Assembly: GCA_963792205.1 (NCBI GenBank)
Contig: CAWBVI010000012.1
Span: 1-64,000 of the forward strand
Direction: 5' to 3'
From: DATDAH01 sp963792205
Lineage (GTDB): Bacteria; Actinomycetota; Acidimicrobiia; Acidimicrobiales; DATDAH01
Length of the DNA stretch: 64,000 nt
Each line of letters opens with the position of its first letter. The stretch's first letter is position 1. Shown here in pieces: positions 45,017-54,006 of this stretch. Both the position numbers and the translations under genes were made by a program. The notes beneath the pieces were generated by a model. The model had not been told where the DNA came from. It was given only the letters and a program-made list of their open reading frames with translations, and searched no databases.

Positions 45017-46198
45017 GTGAGCGTCGACCTGCGCACGCGGACGGATGCCGACGTCCCGGCCGTCGACGCGACGCGGTTCTTCGAGGTCGACCTTCCGGAG
45101 ATGGTCGGACGGCGGCCGGACCTCGTGGAGGGGACACGGCACCTCGGGTTGCGCCCGCTGGCCGTCGAGGTCGACGGGCAGTCGTGGGTCCTGGAGCGCA
45201 ACGGGACGATCACGGCCCGGCCGGGGACGACCGACACGACCCTGCCCGTGACCCGCGAGCGGCTGGCCGACCTGGTCAACGACCAGGTGACGCCGGTCGG
45301 CCTGATGACGGCCGGCGAGTGGGCGCTCGACCGGAGCGTGCGCACGGTCATGGACTGGTGGTTGGTGCTGCGCAGCCTGATCGACGAGCGACCCGTCCAC
45401 GTCCCGGGCGCGGTCCACGTCAACGCCGACCTCGGGCGTTCGTTCACCCTCGACGACGACCCCGCGGCGCTGCGGGCGTTCCTCGAGGAGGCGGGCTACC
45501 TCCACGTCAAGGGCGTGTTCACGCCCGCCGAGATGCAGCAGATCAGCGACGACATGGACGCCGCCGAGCCCGAACACCGGCCGGGAGACGGTCGGAGCTG
45601 GTGGGCCACCCTGGCCGACGGCACCGAGCGGGTCGTCCGCATGCAGGCCTTCGAGGACCGCTCCGACACGGCGGCCGCGCTGATCGCCGACGAGCGCTTC
45701 CTCGCCCTCGGCGCCATCCCGGCCTGCGGCCACGAGGCCGGACGGGAGGGGCGCCACCGCGTCGAGGCCCTGTTCAAGCCCCTCGGCGTGGCCCGGGGGA
45801 TCTCCGACGTCCCCTGGCACAAGGACTGCAGCATCGGCCGCCACAGCTACGAGTGCTGCAGCCTCACCGTGGGGATCTCGGTCACCGGCGCGGGCCCCGG
45901 GTCGGGCCAGCTGCGGGTGATCGCCGGCTCGCACCGGGCCCTGGTGTGGCCATCCCTCTTCGACGCTTCACAGCTCGACCTGCCCGAAGTACCCCTGGCC
46001 ACCGAGACCGGCGACGTCACCGTGCACCTGAGCTGCACGCTGCACATGGCCGAACCGCCGACCGAGCGGGAGCGCCGGGTGCTGTACACGGGCTTCGGCC
46101 TCCCGGCGCCGGACGCCGAGGCCGCCTTGGCCAACCGTCGCCGGCTCCAGGCCGCCCGCGAGTCCGCCCCCCAGAACGCCACCCAACCCCCCGCCTAG
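45017..46198 (+). CDS. Phytanoyl-CoA dioxygenase (PhyH)-family protein
   Basis: 393 residues from GTG 45017. A 120-residue N-terminal extension precedes the PhyH core: LRAFLEEAGYLHVKGVFTPA, then the iron-binding His-x-Asp WHKDCSIGRH, and the distal His in HLSCTLHMAEPP; a 2-oxoglutarate-binding Arg is probably in TERERRVLYTGFGLP. It is likely an Fe(II)/2-oxoglutarate hydroxylase of unknown substrate. The stop shares CTAG with efeB on the other strand. Confidence 0.85.
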   Translation: MSVDLRTRTDADVPAVDATRFFEVDLPEMVGRRPDLVEGTRHLGLRPLAVEVDGQSWVLERNGTITARPGTTDTTLPVTRERLADLVNDQVTPVGLMTAGEWALDRSVRTVMDWWLVLRSLIDERPVHVPGAVHVNADLGRSFTLDDDPAALRAFLEEAGYLHVKGVFTPAEMQQISDDMDAAEPEHRPGDGRSWWATLADGTERVVRMQAFEDRSDTAAALIADERFLALGAIPACGHEAGREGRHRVEALFKPLGVARGISDVPWHKDCSIGRHSYECCSLTVGISVTGAGPGSGQLRVIAGSHRALVWPSLFDASQLDLPEVPLATETGDVTVHLSCTLHMAEPPTERERRVLYTGFGLPAPDAEAALANRRRLQAARESAPQNATQPPA

Positions 46199-47446
46199 GC
46201 CAGGAGGGCCTCGCCGAGGATCTGGCCGTCGTCGACGCCGGGCAGGGCGAAGAAGAAGCCGCCGCCCACCGGAAGGATGTACTCCTCCAGCGGCTCGCCG
46301 TCGAGGCGGGTCTGCACCGGCAGGAACTGCCGGGACATCGAGCGCTGGAAGCTGACGAAGGCGAGGCCCTGGTCGAGCTGGCCGTTGCCGTCGAAGCCGC
46401 GGGAGAAGCTGAAGCCCCGGCGCAGGATGAGCTGGTCCTCGGTCTCCGGCGTACGGGGGTTGGCCAGCCGGATGTGGGCGTCGAGGGGCGTGATCTCGCC
46501 GTCGAGGTCGTCGGCGAAGTCCGGGATGTCGGTCTCGACCTCGCCGTCGAGCGGCGCGCCGGTCTCCTTCTTGCGCCCGATCAGGGCCTCCTGCTCGCTC
46601 AGCCGGGTCCGGTCCCAGAACTCGACCAGCATGCGGATGACCCGCACGGCGTGGTACGACCCGCCGACCGCCCAGGCCGGCTCGTCGTCGTCGGCGCCGA
46701 CCCACACGAAGCGGTCCATGGCCTCGTCGTCCTCCGGCCGCAGGTTGGCCGTGCCGTCGATGAAGCCCATGAGGTTGCGCACGCCGGCCTCGCCCGGGCC
46801 CGCCTCGGCCCGCCGGGTGTAGCCGTCGAGCATCCAGTGCAGGACGAGCGTGCCCCGGGTGACCCGCATGAGCTGGCGGAGGGCGAACAGGTCGGTGTCC
46901 TCGTTGGCACTGCTGATGGAGATGAGCAGGTCGCCGTGGGTGCGCTCGGGATCGAGGCGGTCGTTGGTGAGGAACGGCATCGGCTCCAGCTCCCGCGGCC
47001 TGCGGTCAGCCAGCCCGAAGCGGTCGTCGAACAGCGACGCCCCGACCGAGACCACGATGCTCAGGTCGGCGGGCGGGGGCGGGTTACCGAGGTGGCCGGT
47101 GTACAGCGCCGGAAAGGCCGGGTCCCGCTCGTCGTAGGGGGTCCCCGTCATGAGGCGCTCGGCTTCGTCGGTCAGGGCCGTGAACATCTCCCGCAGCTCG
47201 TCGGGGTCGGACGCCGTGACCTCGAAGGCCGCCATCAGAGCTGCTGGCCTGGTGCAGGGCGGTGATGCCGGCCTGGTGGGGACCCCGGAAGTCGAGGTAG
47301 GTCAGCTCCGGCGCGTCGGCCGCGGCCTCACCGTCGTCGGACGAGCACGCACCAAAGAGACCGGCGGCGCCGCCCACCAACGCGGCACCACCGGTCCCCT
47401 GAAGGAATCGTCGCCGGGAGACGGCCCCCGGGCAGCCGTCGGTCAT
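46195..47446 (-). CDS. efeB: DyP-type heme peroxidase EfeB, Tat-exported, one frameshift
   Basis: About 417 residues. The N-terminus has a Tat motif SRRRFLQGTGGAALVGGAAG with a Cys soon after. LTYLDFRGPHQAGITALHQ starts the mature domain; a one-base shift near 47240 separates it from LMAAFEVTASDPDELREMF. The DyP signature GFIDGTANLRPED (GxxDG) is present, and the C-terminal region QRGFSFSRGF-like stretch through FLPVQTRLDGEPLEEYILPV completes the fold. In EfeUOB it oxidises Fe(II) or extracts heme iron. ATG 47446 overlaps the efeO stop (ATGA). Confidence 0.9.
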
Positions 47447-48450
47447 TCGAGTCCGAGCACCCCCGCCATCAGGGCGAGGTTCTCGGACAGCTCGGCCAGC
47501 GTCGCCTGCATGGCGGTCTTGTCCTCTTCCGTGAGCTCGGTGTACGAGAGGTAGCCGCCCTCGCCGTCCTCATATTCCGCCAGCTGGGCGTCCAGCTCCT
47601 CGAAGTTCGCCTGGATGTCGGCCAGGAGCTCCGGGTCGGCCGCTTCCAGCGCCGGGGCCAGGAGCTCGACGCCGACCTCGGAGCCCTCCACATTGGCCGC
47701 GAAGTCCCAGAGGTCGGTGTGCGAGTAGCGGTCTTCTTCACCGGTGATCTTGCCGGTCGAAACCTCCTCGATGAGGTCCGACGCACCCACGACCAGCGCG
47801 GCGGGCGGGATGTCCATGGCCTCGACCTGCTCCTGCAGCGTCTGCAGGTCGGCGTCGAGCTGGTCGGCGAAGGGCTCGGCCCCCTCGGTCGTGCCCTCCT
47901 CCCAGAGGATGTACTCGATGCGGTGCCAGCCGGTGAAGGCCGGGTCGTCCACGCCCTCGAAGTCGTCCACCCGGGCGTCGACGGCGCCGTCGATCTCCTC
48001 GACGAGGCCCGCAACCGGTTCGATGGCCTCCCAACCCTGACGGGACGGGGCGTAGAGCTCCATCGCCTCCTCCAGCTCGCCGGCGCGCACGGCGTCGGTG
48101 AACTCGGTGGTGGCGGCGATCGTGGCGTCGATCTGCTCGAGGACGTAGTCCTTGTACTCGACCAGGGCCTCGTCGACGAGCTCGTTGTCGACCGTGGCGC
48201 CCTCGTCGATGGCGCTGCTGCCGCTGGCCTCGGCCCCTGAGCCGGATCCCGAGCCGGACGAGGCGCAGGCCGACCCGCTGCTGCCCGAGTCGCCCGAGCC
48301 CGACGCGCCCGATGCCGATCCGCCCGAACCGGACCCCGACCCGCTGACGCACTCGCTGCGCACGTCGGCACCCTCGTCGTCACCGCAGGCCACCGAGAGC
48401 CCGCCCAGGCCGAGGGCCAGGAGCAGGGCTGCGATCATCCGCTTGTGCAT
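47443..48450 (-). CDS. efeO: EfeO/EfeM-type imelysin (M75) iron lipoprotein with Ser/Gly linker
   Basis: 335 residues. Lipoprotein signal MHKRMIAALLLALGLGGLSVAC, then a long low-complexity Ser/Gly linker (residues about 35-75, with two Cys), then the M75 domain with GWHRIEYILW (HxxE iron site). No cupredoxin domain is present, so it is the short EfeM-like form. Its partner efeB follows; no EfeU permease is found in the window. A -10 (TAACAT) 8 nt upstream and an overlapping DtxR-like box suggest iron repression. Confidence 0.9.
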   Translation of the reverse strand: MHKRMIAALLLALGLGGLSVACGDDEGADVRSECVSGSGSGSGGSASGASGSGDSGSSGSACASSGSGSGSGAEASGSSAIDEGATVDNELVDEALVEYKDYVLEQIDATIAATTEFTDAVRAGELEEAMELYAPSRQGWEAIEPVAGLVEEIDGAVDARVDDFEGVDDPAFTGWHRIEYILWEEGTTEGAEPFADQLDADLQTLQEQVEAMDIPPAALVVGASDLIEEVSTGKITGEEDRYSHTDLWDFAANVEGSEVGVELLAPALEAADPELLADIQANFEELDAQLAEYEDGEGGYLSYTELTEEDKTAMQATLAELSENLALMAGVLGLE

Positions 48451-48458
48451 GGGGGCGC

Positions 48459-48464
48459 ATGTTA
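48459..48464 (-). promoter_or_regulatory. Candidate -10 (TAACAT) for efeO, leaderless
   Basis: On the minus strand TAACAT ends 8 nt before ATG 48450 and shares three bases with the iron box. Confidence 0.5.
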
Positions 48465-48475
48465 GGTAGCCCTAA
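48462..48475. promoter_or_regulatory. DtxR-like iron box upstream of efeO
   Basis: TTAGG (48462-48466), TAGC, CCTAA (48471-48475) is a perfect inverted repeat matching the outer half-sites of DtxR/IdeR boxes, though with a shorter spacer than the 19-bp consensus. It overlaps the proposed -10, the position of a repressor site. Confidence 0.5.
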
Positions 48476-48494
48476 TAGCTGAGCACAAGCCGAG

Positions 48495-49811
48495 CTAGTC
48501 CTCGACGACATGTTGGCGGAACTCGGACAGTGCCGCGGTCCAGCGCGCCCGGTCGAAGGTGCCGTCGGCGCGGACCGCAGCCGCGGCCGCCGCACCCATG
48601 GCCAAGGCGTGATGCGTGTTGTCCGGGACGAAGAGGCCCTGGCGGCCGAAGACCACCACCCGCTCGAGCTCCCGGGCCCAGTCGAGCACGGCCGCCAGGT
48701 CCCGTTCGAAGCCGACCCGGTACAGCGGATACACCCGAGCCAGGCGCTCGACGTGCACCCGGTGCGGCTGGGCGGCCGGGAGCCCGGCGCGATCGAGCCC
48801 CTCGGCCACCTGCCGGCCGAGGTCCTCGTCGCTGGCCAACCAGGTCGGGTCGCCGGCCGTGCAGGGCACCTCGGCGCACAGCACGGTGTGGTCGGACGGG
48901 TCATCCGGCGACGTCCGGTAGTTGGCGGGCTCGGACAGCCGGCTGAACCCGACGTCCGGCTCGGGGAAGTAGTGGGCGTCGAACTCGGTGTACGGCCGCC
49001 CGTCCAGGGTCAGGTACACGAGGGCCATGCCCCGATGCTCGAGCCCGGTCGCCGGTCCGCCCGCCATGGCCGCCAGTGCGGTGACGGGCAGGGTGCTGAA
49101 GACCAGGCCGGCGTCGAGGGCCGCGAGATCGGTGACCGGCGTGCCGAGCCGGATCGACGCCCCGGCGTCGGCGGCGGCCTCGGCCAGCGCCTCACTGATC
49201 TGGCCGAAGCCCCGCCGGGGGTAGAGGAAGGTGGCCCCGCCGCGCTGAGCCGTGACCAGGCGCCGGACGATGGCGCCGGGTCCGGCCGCGCTGACCCGGC
49301 GCCGGGCCAGCTCGCCGGACAGCTGATCGGGGGGGACGCCCCACAACTTCTCGACGTAGGGGGCGTAGAAGGCATCGGCCATCGTCGGGCCCAGGCCGGC
49401 CCGGACGACCTCGGCGAAGGTGTCGGCCCGTGGGCGCCGGAAGGGTGACGCCACCGTGTCCAACCCGGCGCCCACGGCGAGACGGGGCGGCAGGCGGGTG
49501 AGGAGCTCCTTCGCCCGGAGGGGGAAGGACAACCACCGGCCCGCCATCCGGATCCGGCCGTGGCGGGGGCGCAGCTGGAGGTCGTCGCCCAGCAGGCCCC
49601 GCACGTCGGCGAGCAGCTCGGGCGAGGTCGACGGGTGCAGGCGGTGGCTGCCGAAGTCGACCCGGACCCCGTCCACCTCGTGGCTCCCCGCCATCCCCCC
49701 GACCCGGTCGGCCGCCTCGTGGACGACCACCGAGTGCCCGGCCCGGGCGAGCCGCCACGCCGCCATCAGGCCGGCCGGGCCCGCCCCGATCACCGCCACC
49801 TCCGTGCTCAT
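48495..49811 (-). CDS. FAD-dependent oxidoreductase (protoporphyrinogen oxidase / amine oxidase-like)
   Basis: 438 residues from ATG 49811, 5 bp after the fbpC stop. FAD-binding VAVIGAGPAGLMAAWRLARA with VVVHEAADRVGGMAGSHEV is followed by VDFGSHRLHPS, and the C-terminal FAD contact is VVVFGRQGLFVPDNTHHALA. YVEKLWGVPPDQLSGELARR resembles desaturase/UDP-galactopyranose-mutase-like members of the amine-oxidase clan. It is not the heme pathway HemY (a separate copy lies at 57.3 kb). Cotranscription with fbpC hints at a link to iron, but the substrate is unknown. Confidence 0.75.
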   Translation of the reverse strand: MSTEVAVIGAGPAGLMAAWRLARAGHSVVVHEAADRVGGMAGSHEVDGVRVDFGSHRLHPSTSPELLADVRGLLGDDLQLRPRHGRIRMAGRWLSFPLRAKELLTRLPPRLAVGAGLDTVASPFRRPRADTFAEVVRAGLGPTMADAFYAPYVEKLWGVPPDQLSGELARRRVSAAGPGAIVRRLVTAQRGGATFLYPRRGFGQISEALAEAAADAGASIRLGTPVTDLAALDAGLVFSTLPVTALAAMAGGPATGLEHRGMALVYLTLDGRPYTEFDAHYFPEPDVGFSRLSEPANYRTSPDDPSDHTVLCAEVPCTAGDPTWLASDEDLGRQVAEGLDRAGLPAAQPHRVHVERLARVYPLYRVGFERDLAAVLDWARELERVVVFGRQGLFVPDNTHHALAMGAAAAAAVRADGTFDRARWTAALSEFRQHVVED

Positions 49812-49816
49812 GCGGC

Positions 49817-50848
49817 TCAAGCCAGGGGGAAGGCGACGGCCGGGGGGCCGGCGTAGGTGACCGCCACACGATCGCCGCGGGCGTGGGCCGGAGCCTGGGC
49901 GACGCGGATCGTGAGGCCGGTGCCGCCGTCGAGGCGGACCGCGTACACGGTGTCGTGTCCGTAGAACTCGACCAGCTCGACCACCCCGTCGTCGCCCGAT
50001 CCCACCTGGAGGTGCTCGGGCCGGAGCAGGACCTGCACGTCGCCGTCGGCCCGTTCACGCAGGGTGACCCCGCCCACCGGGGTGGCCACCCCCTCCCCCG
50101 CCGCCGTGCCCGCGAGCAGGTTGGCGTCGCCCACGAAGCCCGCCACCCACGGCGTGGCGGGGCGGTCGTAGAGCTCGGCGGGCGCGGCCTGCTGGACGAT
50201 CTCGCCCTGGGCCATGACCGCCACCTCGTCACCGAGCACGAAGGCCTCGTCCTGGTCGTGGGTCACGAACACGGTGGTCACGCCGACCTCGGCCAGCAGG
50301 TGGTGGACCTCGGTGCGGACCTGGACCCGCAGCGAGGTGTCGAGGTTCGAGAAGGGCTCGTCGAGCAGCAGCGCCGCCGGCCGCGGCGCCAGCGCCCGGG
50401 CCAGGGCCACCCGCTGCTGCTGGCCTCCGGAGAGGGTGGCGGGCAGGCGGTCGCCCAGCCCGGCGAGACCGACCATCTCGAGGGCGCCCTGCACCCGAGC
50501 CGCCCGGTCCGGGCCGCGGGGCAGACCGTAGGCCACGTTGCGGGACACGCTCAGGTGCGGGAAGAGCGCTCCGTCCTGGAACACCATGCCGATGCGGCGG
50601 CGCTCCGGCGGCACCCACCGGCCCCGGCCGGTCAGGACGTCGTCCCCGAGCCGCACCTCGCCGGCGTCCGGCTGCTCGAGACCGGCCACGATGCGCAGCA
50701 GCGTGGTCTTGCCGCACCCCGACGGCCCCAGCAGGGCGACCATCCTCCCGGCCGTCACCGTCAGCGACACCCCACGCAGCACGGGCTCGTCCGTGAAGGC
50801 CTTGGTGACGTCGGTCGCCGCCAGCGCCGCGGCGTGCTCCAGGGTCAC
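49817..50848 (-). CDS. fbpC: Fe(III) ABC transporter ATP-binding protein (FbpC type)
   Basis: 343 residues from GTG 50848; a -10 (TACCCT, 50862-50857) ends 8 nt upstream. Walker A GPSGCGKTT, Q-loop GMVFQDGALFPHLSVSRNVA, signature LSGGQQQRVALARALAP, Walker B ALLLDEPFSNLD and switch VFVTHDQDEAFVLGDEVAVM are complete. A C-terminal TOBE domain (VQVLLRPEHLQVG to VYAVRLDGG) is typical of FbpC/CysA-PotA importers. As the only importer-class ATPase in the window, it is the best candidate to energise FbpAB, although it lies 9 kb away. Confidence 0.88.
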   Translation of the reverse strand: MTLEHAAALAATDVTKAFTDEPVLRGVSLTVTAGRMVALLGPSGCGKTTLLRIVAGLEQPDAGEVRLGDDVLTGRGRWVPPERRRIGMVFQDGALFPHLSVSRNVAYGLPRGPDRAARVQGALEMVGLAGLGDRLPATLSGGQQQRVALARALAPRPAALLLDEPFSNLDTSLRVQVRTEVHHLLAEVGVTTVFVTHDQDEAFVLGDEVAVMAQGEIVQQAAPAELYDRPATPWVAGFVGDANLLAGTAAGEGVATPVGGVTLRERADGDVQVLLRPEHLQVGSGDDGVVELVEFYGHDTVYAVRLDGGTGLTIRVAQAPAHARGDRVAVTYAGPPAVAFPLA

Positions 50849-50856
50849 GGCGCCGC

Positions 50857-50862
50857 AGGGTA
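50857..50862 (-). promoter_or_regulatory. Candidate -10 (TACCCT) for fbpC, leaderless
   Basis: On the minus strand TACCCT ends 8 nt before GTG 50848. Confidence 0.45.
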
Positions 50863-50909
50863 CATAGCCGTCGGGGAACCAGGCTGGGACGGCGGCTCGT
50901 CCAACGGCC

Positions 50910-51866
50910 ATGACCACGACGCGACGTCGGCTCGCCGCCCTGGTGGCGGGCCTCCTGCTGCTCCTGTCCGCCTGCTCCGGCACCGATGACTCCGGCGGCG
51001 ACAGCGCCAGCGGCGGCGGCGGGGAGGAATCGGGCTTCACCGCGGACACGACGAGCGCCGAGGGCGGCGCCGAGGATGCGGCAGGCGACGGCGACGCCCT
51101 CGCGGCCGCCGAGGGCGAGAGCGCCAGCGGCGGGGGGAACGCCGGCGGGGGTGGGAACACCGTCGACCCGGCCGTGGCGGCCGAGAACCGCCAGATCATC
51201 TCGGTCGGCGAGATCCACATCACCGTGGCCGACCTCAACCGGGCCGTGCGCGACGTCGAGCGCCTGGTGGGTGACGCCCGCGGCCTGATCTTCGGCGAGG
51301 ACACCGACCTGCGCACCGGGGCCCGCACCCGGCTCGTGGTGAAGGTGCCGCCCGAACGGTTCCGCCTGATCCTGGCCGACCTGGCCGACCTCGGCGAGGT
51401 CCAGACCCAGTCCGTCACCACCGACGACGTCACCGACCAGGTGGTCGACCTCGACAGCCGCATCGCCACCGCCGAGGCCAGCGTCTTCCGCCTCCGGGCG
51501 CTGCTCGCGGACGCCGACGTGGTGGCCGACATCGCGCACATCGAGGGCCAGCTCCTCCAGCGCGAGACCGACCTCGAGACGCTGCGGGGCCAGCGCCGCA
51601 CGATCGAGCAGCAGGTCGCCATGGCCACGATCACCGTGGTCCTCCGCGGCGAGCGGACCGCGCCCCCACCGCCCCCAGAGCCCGAGGACCCGCCCCAGAA
51701 GGGCTTCCTCGACGGCCTCCGGGGTGGCGCCCGCGCCCTGCGCACCGTGGCGATCGGCCTCTCGGCCGTGGCCGGCGCCCTGCTGCCCTGGAGCCCCCTC
51801 CTGCTCGTTGCCGGCTTCGTGATCTGGCGGGTGACCCGCCGCAAGCCGGTGACCCCGGCCACCTAG
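50910..51866 (+). CDS. DUF4349-family lipoprotein
   Basis: 318 residues. Signal MTTTRRRLAALVAGLLLLLSAC with lipobox Cys, then a Gly/Ser/Glu-rich linker to about residue 85. The DUF4349 domain includes RQIISVGEIHITVADLNRAV, ARTRLVVKVPPERFRLILAD, QSVTTDDVTDQVVDLDSRIA and a coiled coil before IEQQVAMATITVVLR. A Pro-rich stretch and a C-terminal TM (ALLPWSPLLLVAGFVIWRV) follow. The function is not established. The stop shares CTAG with the convergent helD-like gene. Confidence 0.85.
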   Translation: MTTTRRRLAALVAGLLLLLSACSGTDDSGGDSASGGGGEESGFTADTTSAEGGAEDAAGDGDALAAAEGESASGGGNAGGGGNTVDPAVAAENRQIISVGEIHITVADLNRAVRDVERLVGDARGLIFGEDTDLRTGARTRLVVKVPPERFRLILADLADLGEVQTQSVTTDDVTDQVVDLDSRIATAEASVFRLRALLADADVVADIAHIEGQLLQRETDLETLRGQRRTIEQQVAMATITVVLRGERTAPPPPPEPEDPPQKGFLDGLRGGARALRTVAIGLSAVAGALLPWSPLLLVAGFVIWRVTRRKPVTPAT

Positions 51867-53947
51867 GCGGCGGCGGTGGAGGCCTCCCGCAGGGGCTCGG
51901 GCAACCCTCGGGCGTGGACCACGGACAGGCGCTGCGTGGCCCGGGTGAGGGCGACGTAGAGGGAGCGCAGGCCGGCGGGCTCCTCGTCGACGATGGCGGC
52001 GGGCTCGACCACCACGGCGGCGTCGAGCTCCAGGCCCTTGGCCAGGTCGACCGGCACCAGCGTGACCCGGTGGTCGAGACCCCGCCGGGTGGCCCGTCCG
52101 TAGTCCACGCCGGCCGTCTCGAAGGCCTCGGCCACCGCCTCGACCAGCGAGCGGGGGACGATGACGGCGACGTTGCCGGGGTTGACGGCCGCGCTCGCCC
52201 GCACCGAGGCCGCCACGACCTCGGCGCCGAGGCCCGAGGGCTCCAGCACCCGGACGAACTCCGGCGGGTCCTCGCCCGGGCGCACGGCCAGCGGCGGCGT
52301 CAGCCACGGCGCGCTGGCGCCCAGCACCGCGACGGCGGGACCCATGATCGACGCCGGGATGCGGTAGCCGACGGTGAGCTCGATGTGGCGCGGCGGTCGT
52401 CGGTCGGGCAGGTGCGCCAGCACACCTTCCCAGTCGGTGGCGGCCCACGGCCCGGTGGCCTGGCCGATGTCGCCCACGACGGTCATGGAGCCCGACAGCG
52501 AGCGCCGGTCGAGCATCCGCAGCTCCATGGGTGACCGGTCCTGGGCCTCGTCGACCACGATGTGGCCGAAGGTCCGCACCTCGTCCCGACCCCGGACGGG
52601 CCCGAGGAAGGCGTGGGCCTCGTCGAGCAGGGGGACGTCGTCGACCGTCCAGACCACGTCGTCGGCGTGGGCGGAACGGGGCCGGTGCAGAGCCATGGCC
52701 TCGGCCTCGCTCAGCGTCCCTCGGGCGGCGTGGCGCAACAGGGCGCGCGAGCCGAACAGGTCGTGGAGCAGGTGCTCCGGCGTGAGCCGGGGCCACATCC
52801 ATTCGAGGGCCTCGCGGACCTCGCGGGTCCGCCGCACGGCACCCCGGACCTCGCCCGGGTCGAGCTCGCGGCTGGTGCTCGCCGCCAGCTCGGCGAAGAC
52901 CTGCTGCTCGACGAAGCGGCGGCCGGAGTTGTGCGTCCGGAAGCGCCGGCGGGCGCCGCGCACGATCTCGCGGGAGCGTTCCCGGCTGAGGCGCAGGCGG
53001 CCGCGGCCGTGAGGGACGACCAGATCCCAGCGCAGCGGCCGCTCGCGGTCATCCAGGGCGCGGGACAGCACCGTACTCATGCGGTGGTCGCCCTTGATCC
53101 GCCCCACGTCGGGGACGTCGCGCCCCTCCACGGTCGGGCCGGGCACCAGGTCGGCGGTGACCGCCAGCTCCACCCCCACCTCACCGAGCGAGGGCAGGAC
53201 GTGTTCGATGTAGCCGAGGAACAGGCGGTTCGGCCCGACCACCAGCACGCCCTGGCCCTCCAGCGGGAAGCGGTGCGTGTAGAGCAGGTAGGCGGCGCGG
53301 TGCAGGGCGACCACCGTCTTGCCGGTGCCGGGGCCACCCTGGACGACAAGGATCCCGGGCAGCTCGGAGCGGATGATGGCGTCCTGCTCGGCCTGGATCG
53401 TGGCCACGATGTCGCCGAGCCGGCCCGTCCGGGCCTCCTCCAGCGACGCCAGCAGGGCGGCCTTGCCGACGAGGTCCGAGCCGGCCCCTTCGGCCAGGAG
53501 GGCCTCGCCGTCGAAGACCTCGTCCTCCATCGCCAGCAGCTTGCGGCCCCGGGTGGCGAAGTGCCGGCGCCGGTAGAGGCCCATCGGGTCCCGACCCGTG
53601 GCCCGGTAGAACGGCTCGGCCACGGGCGCCCGCCAGTCGATGACCAGCGGCTCGTAGTCCTCGTCGGCCACGGCGATGCGCCCGATGTGGAAGCGCTCCC
53701 CGCCGTTGTCCTCGTCCCGGTCGATGCGTCCGAAGACGAGCGACGCGTCGCCGATGTGGAGCTGGGTCAAGCGGCTGACGATGCTCTCGTGGATCACTTC
53801 CCGCTCGAAGCGGGCCTGGTTGGTGCCCCCGCGGCCCACCTCGACCATCTCGGCCAGGCGCGAGGCGGAACGGCGGCTGTTCTCGAGGGCGTCGTAGGCC
53901 CGGTCGAGGTGCGCCTGCTCGGCTTCCAGGTCGGCGTCAAGGGACAT
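51863..53947 (-). CDS. HelD/HelR-type RNA-polymerase-associated motor ATPase (UvrD-like SF1)
   Basis: 694 residues. The N-terminal coiled-coil (DLEAEQAHLDRAYDALENSR) is the HelD secondary-channel arm. The SF1 motifs are Walker A VVQGGPGTGKTVVALHRAAY, then HIVVDEAQDRSPMELRML (motif II), VVGDIGQATGPWA (III), ELTVGYRIPASIM (IV) and SLYVALTRATQRLSVVH (VI). HelD proteins displace stalled RNA polymerase from DNA; in mycobacteria and Streptomyces the HelR group protects from rifampicin. The length matches class I actinobacterial HelD. ATG 53947; TAGGAT lies 12 nt upstream. Confidence 0.85.
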   Translation of the reverse strand: MSLDADLEAEQAHLDRAYDALENSRRSASRLAEMVEVGRGGTNQARFEREVIHESIVSRLTQLHIGDASLVFGRIDRDEDNGGERFHIGRIAVADEDYEPLVIDWRAPVAEPFYRATGRDPMGLYRRRHFATRGRKLLAMEDEVFDGEALLAEGAGSDLVGKAALLASLEEARTGRLGDIVATIQAEQDAIIRSELPGILVVQGGPGTGKTVVALHRAAYLLYTHRFPLEGQGVLVVGPNRLFLGYIEHVLPSLGEVGVELAVTADLVPGPTVEGRDVPDVGRIKGDHRMSTVLSRALDDRERPLRWDLVVPHGRGRLRLSRERSREIVRGARRRFRTHNSGRRFVEQQVFAELAASTSRELDPGEVRGAVRRTREVREALEWMWPRLTPEHLLHDLFGSRALLRHAARGTLSEAEAMALHRPRSAHADDVVWTVDDVPLLDEAHAFLGPVRGRDEVRTFGHIVVDEAQDRSPMELRMLDRRSLSGSMTVVGDIGQATGPWAATDWEGVLAHLPDRRPPRHIELTVGYRIPASIMGPAVAVLGASAPWLTPPLAVRPGEDPPEFVRVLEPSGLGAEVVAASVRASAAVNPGNVAVIVPRSLVEAVAEAFETAGVDYGRATRRGLDHRVTLVPVDLAKGLELDAAVVVEPAAIVDEEPAGLRSLYVALTRATQRLSVVHARGLPEPLREASTAAA

Positions 53948-54006
53948 GGGGAACAGGCGATCCTACCGGCCCCACGGCCCCCGGACGATCTGCCACGATC
54001 CCGGAC

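Noticed and set aside
48495..49811. Second hemY (protoporphyrinogen oxidase)
   Set aside because: The FAD fold is shared, but the internal motifs fit other amine-oxidase-clan enzymes better, and a clear hemY is in the heme operon at 57276.
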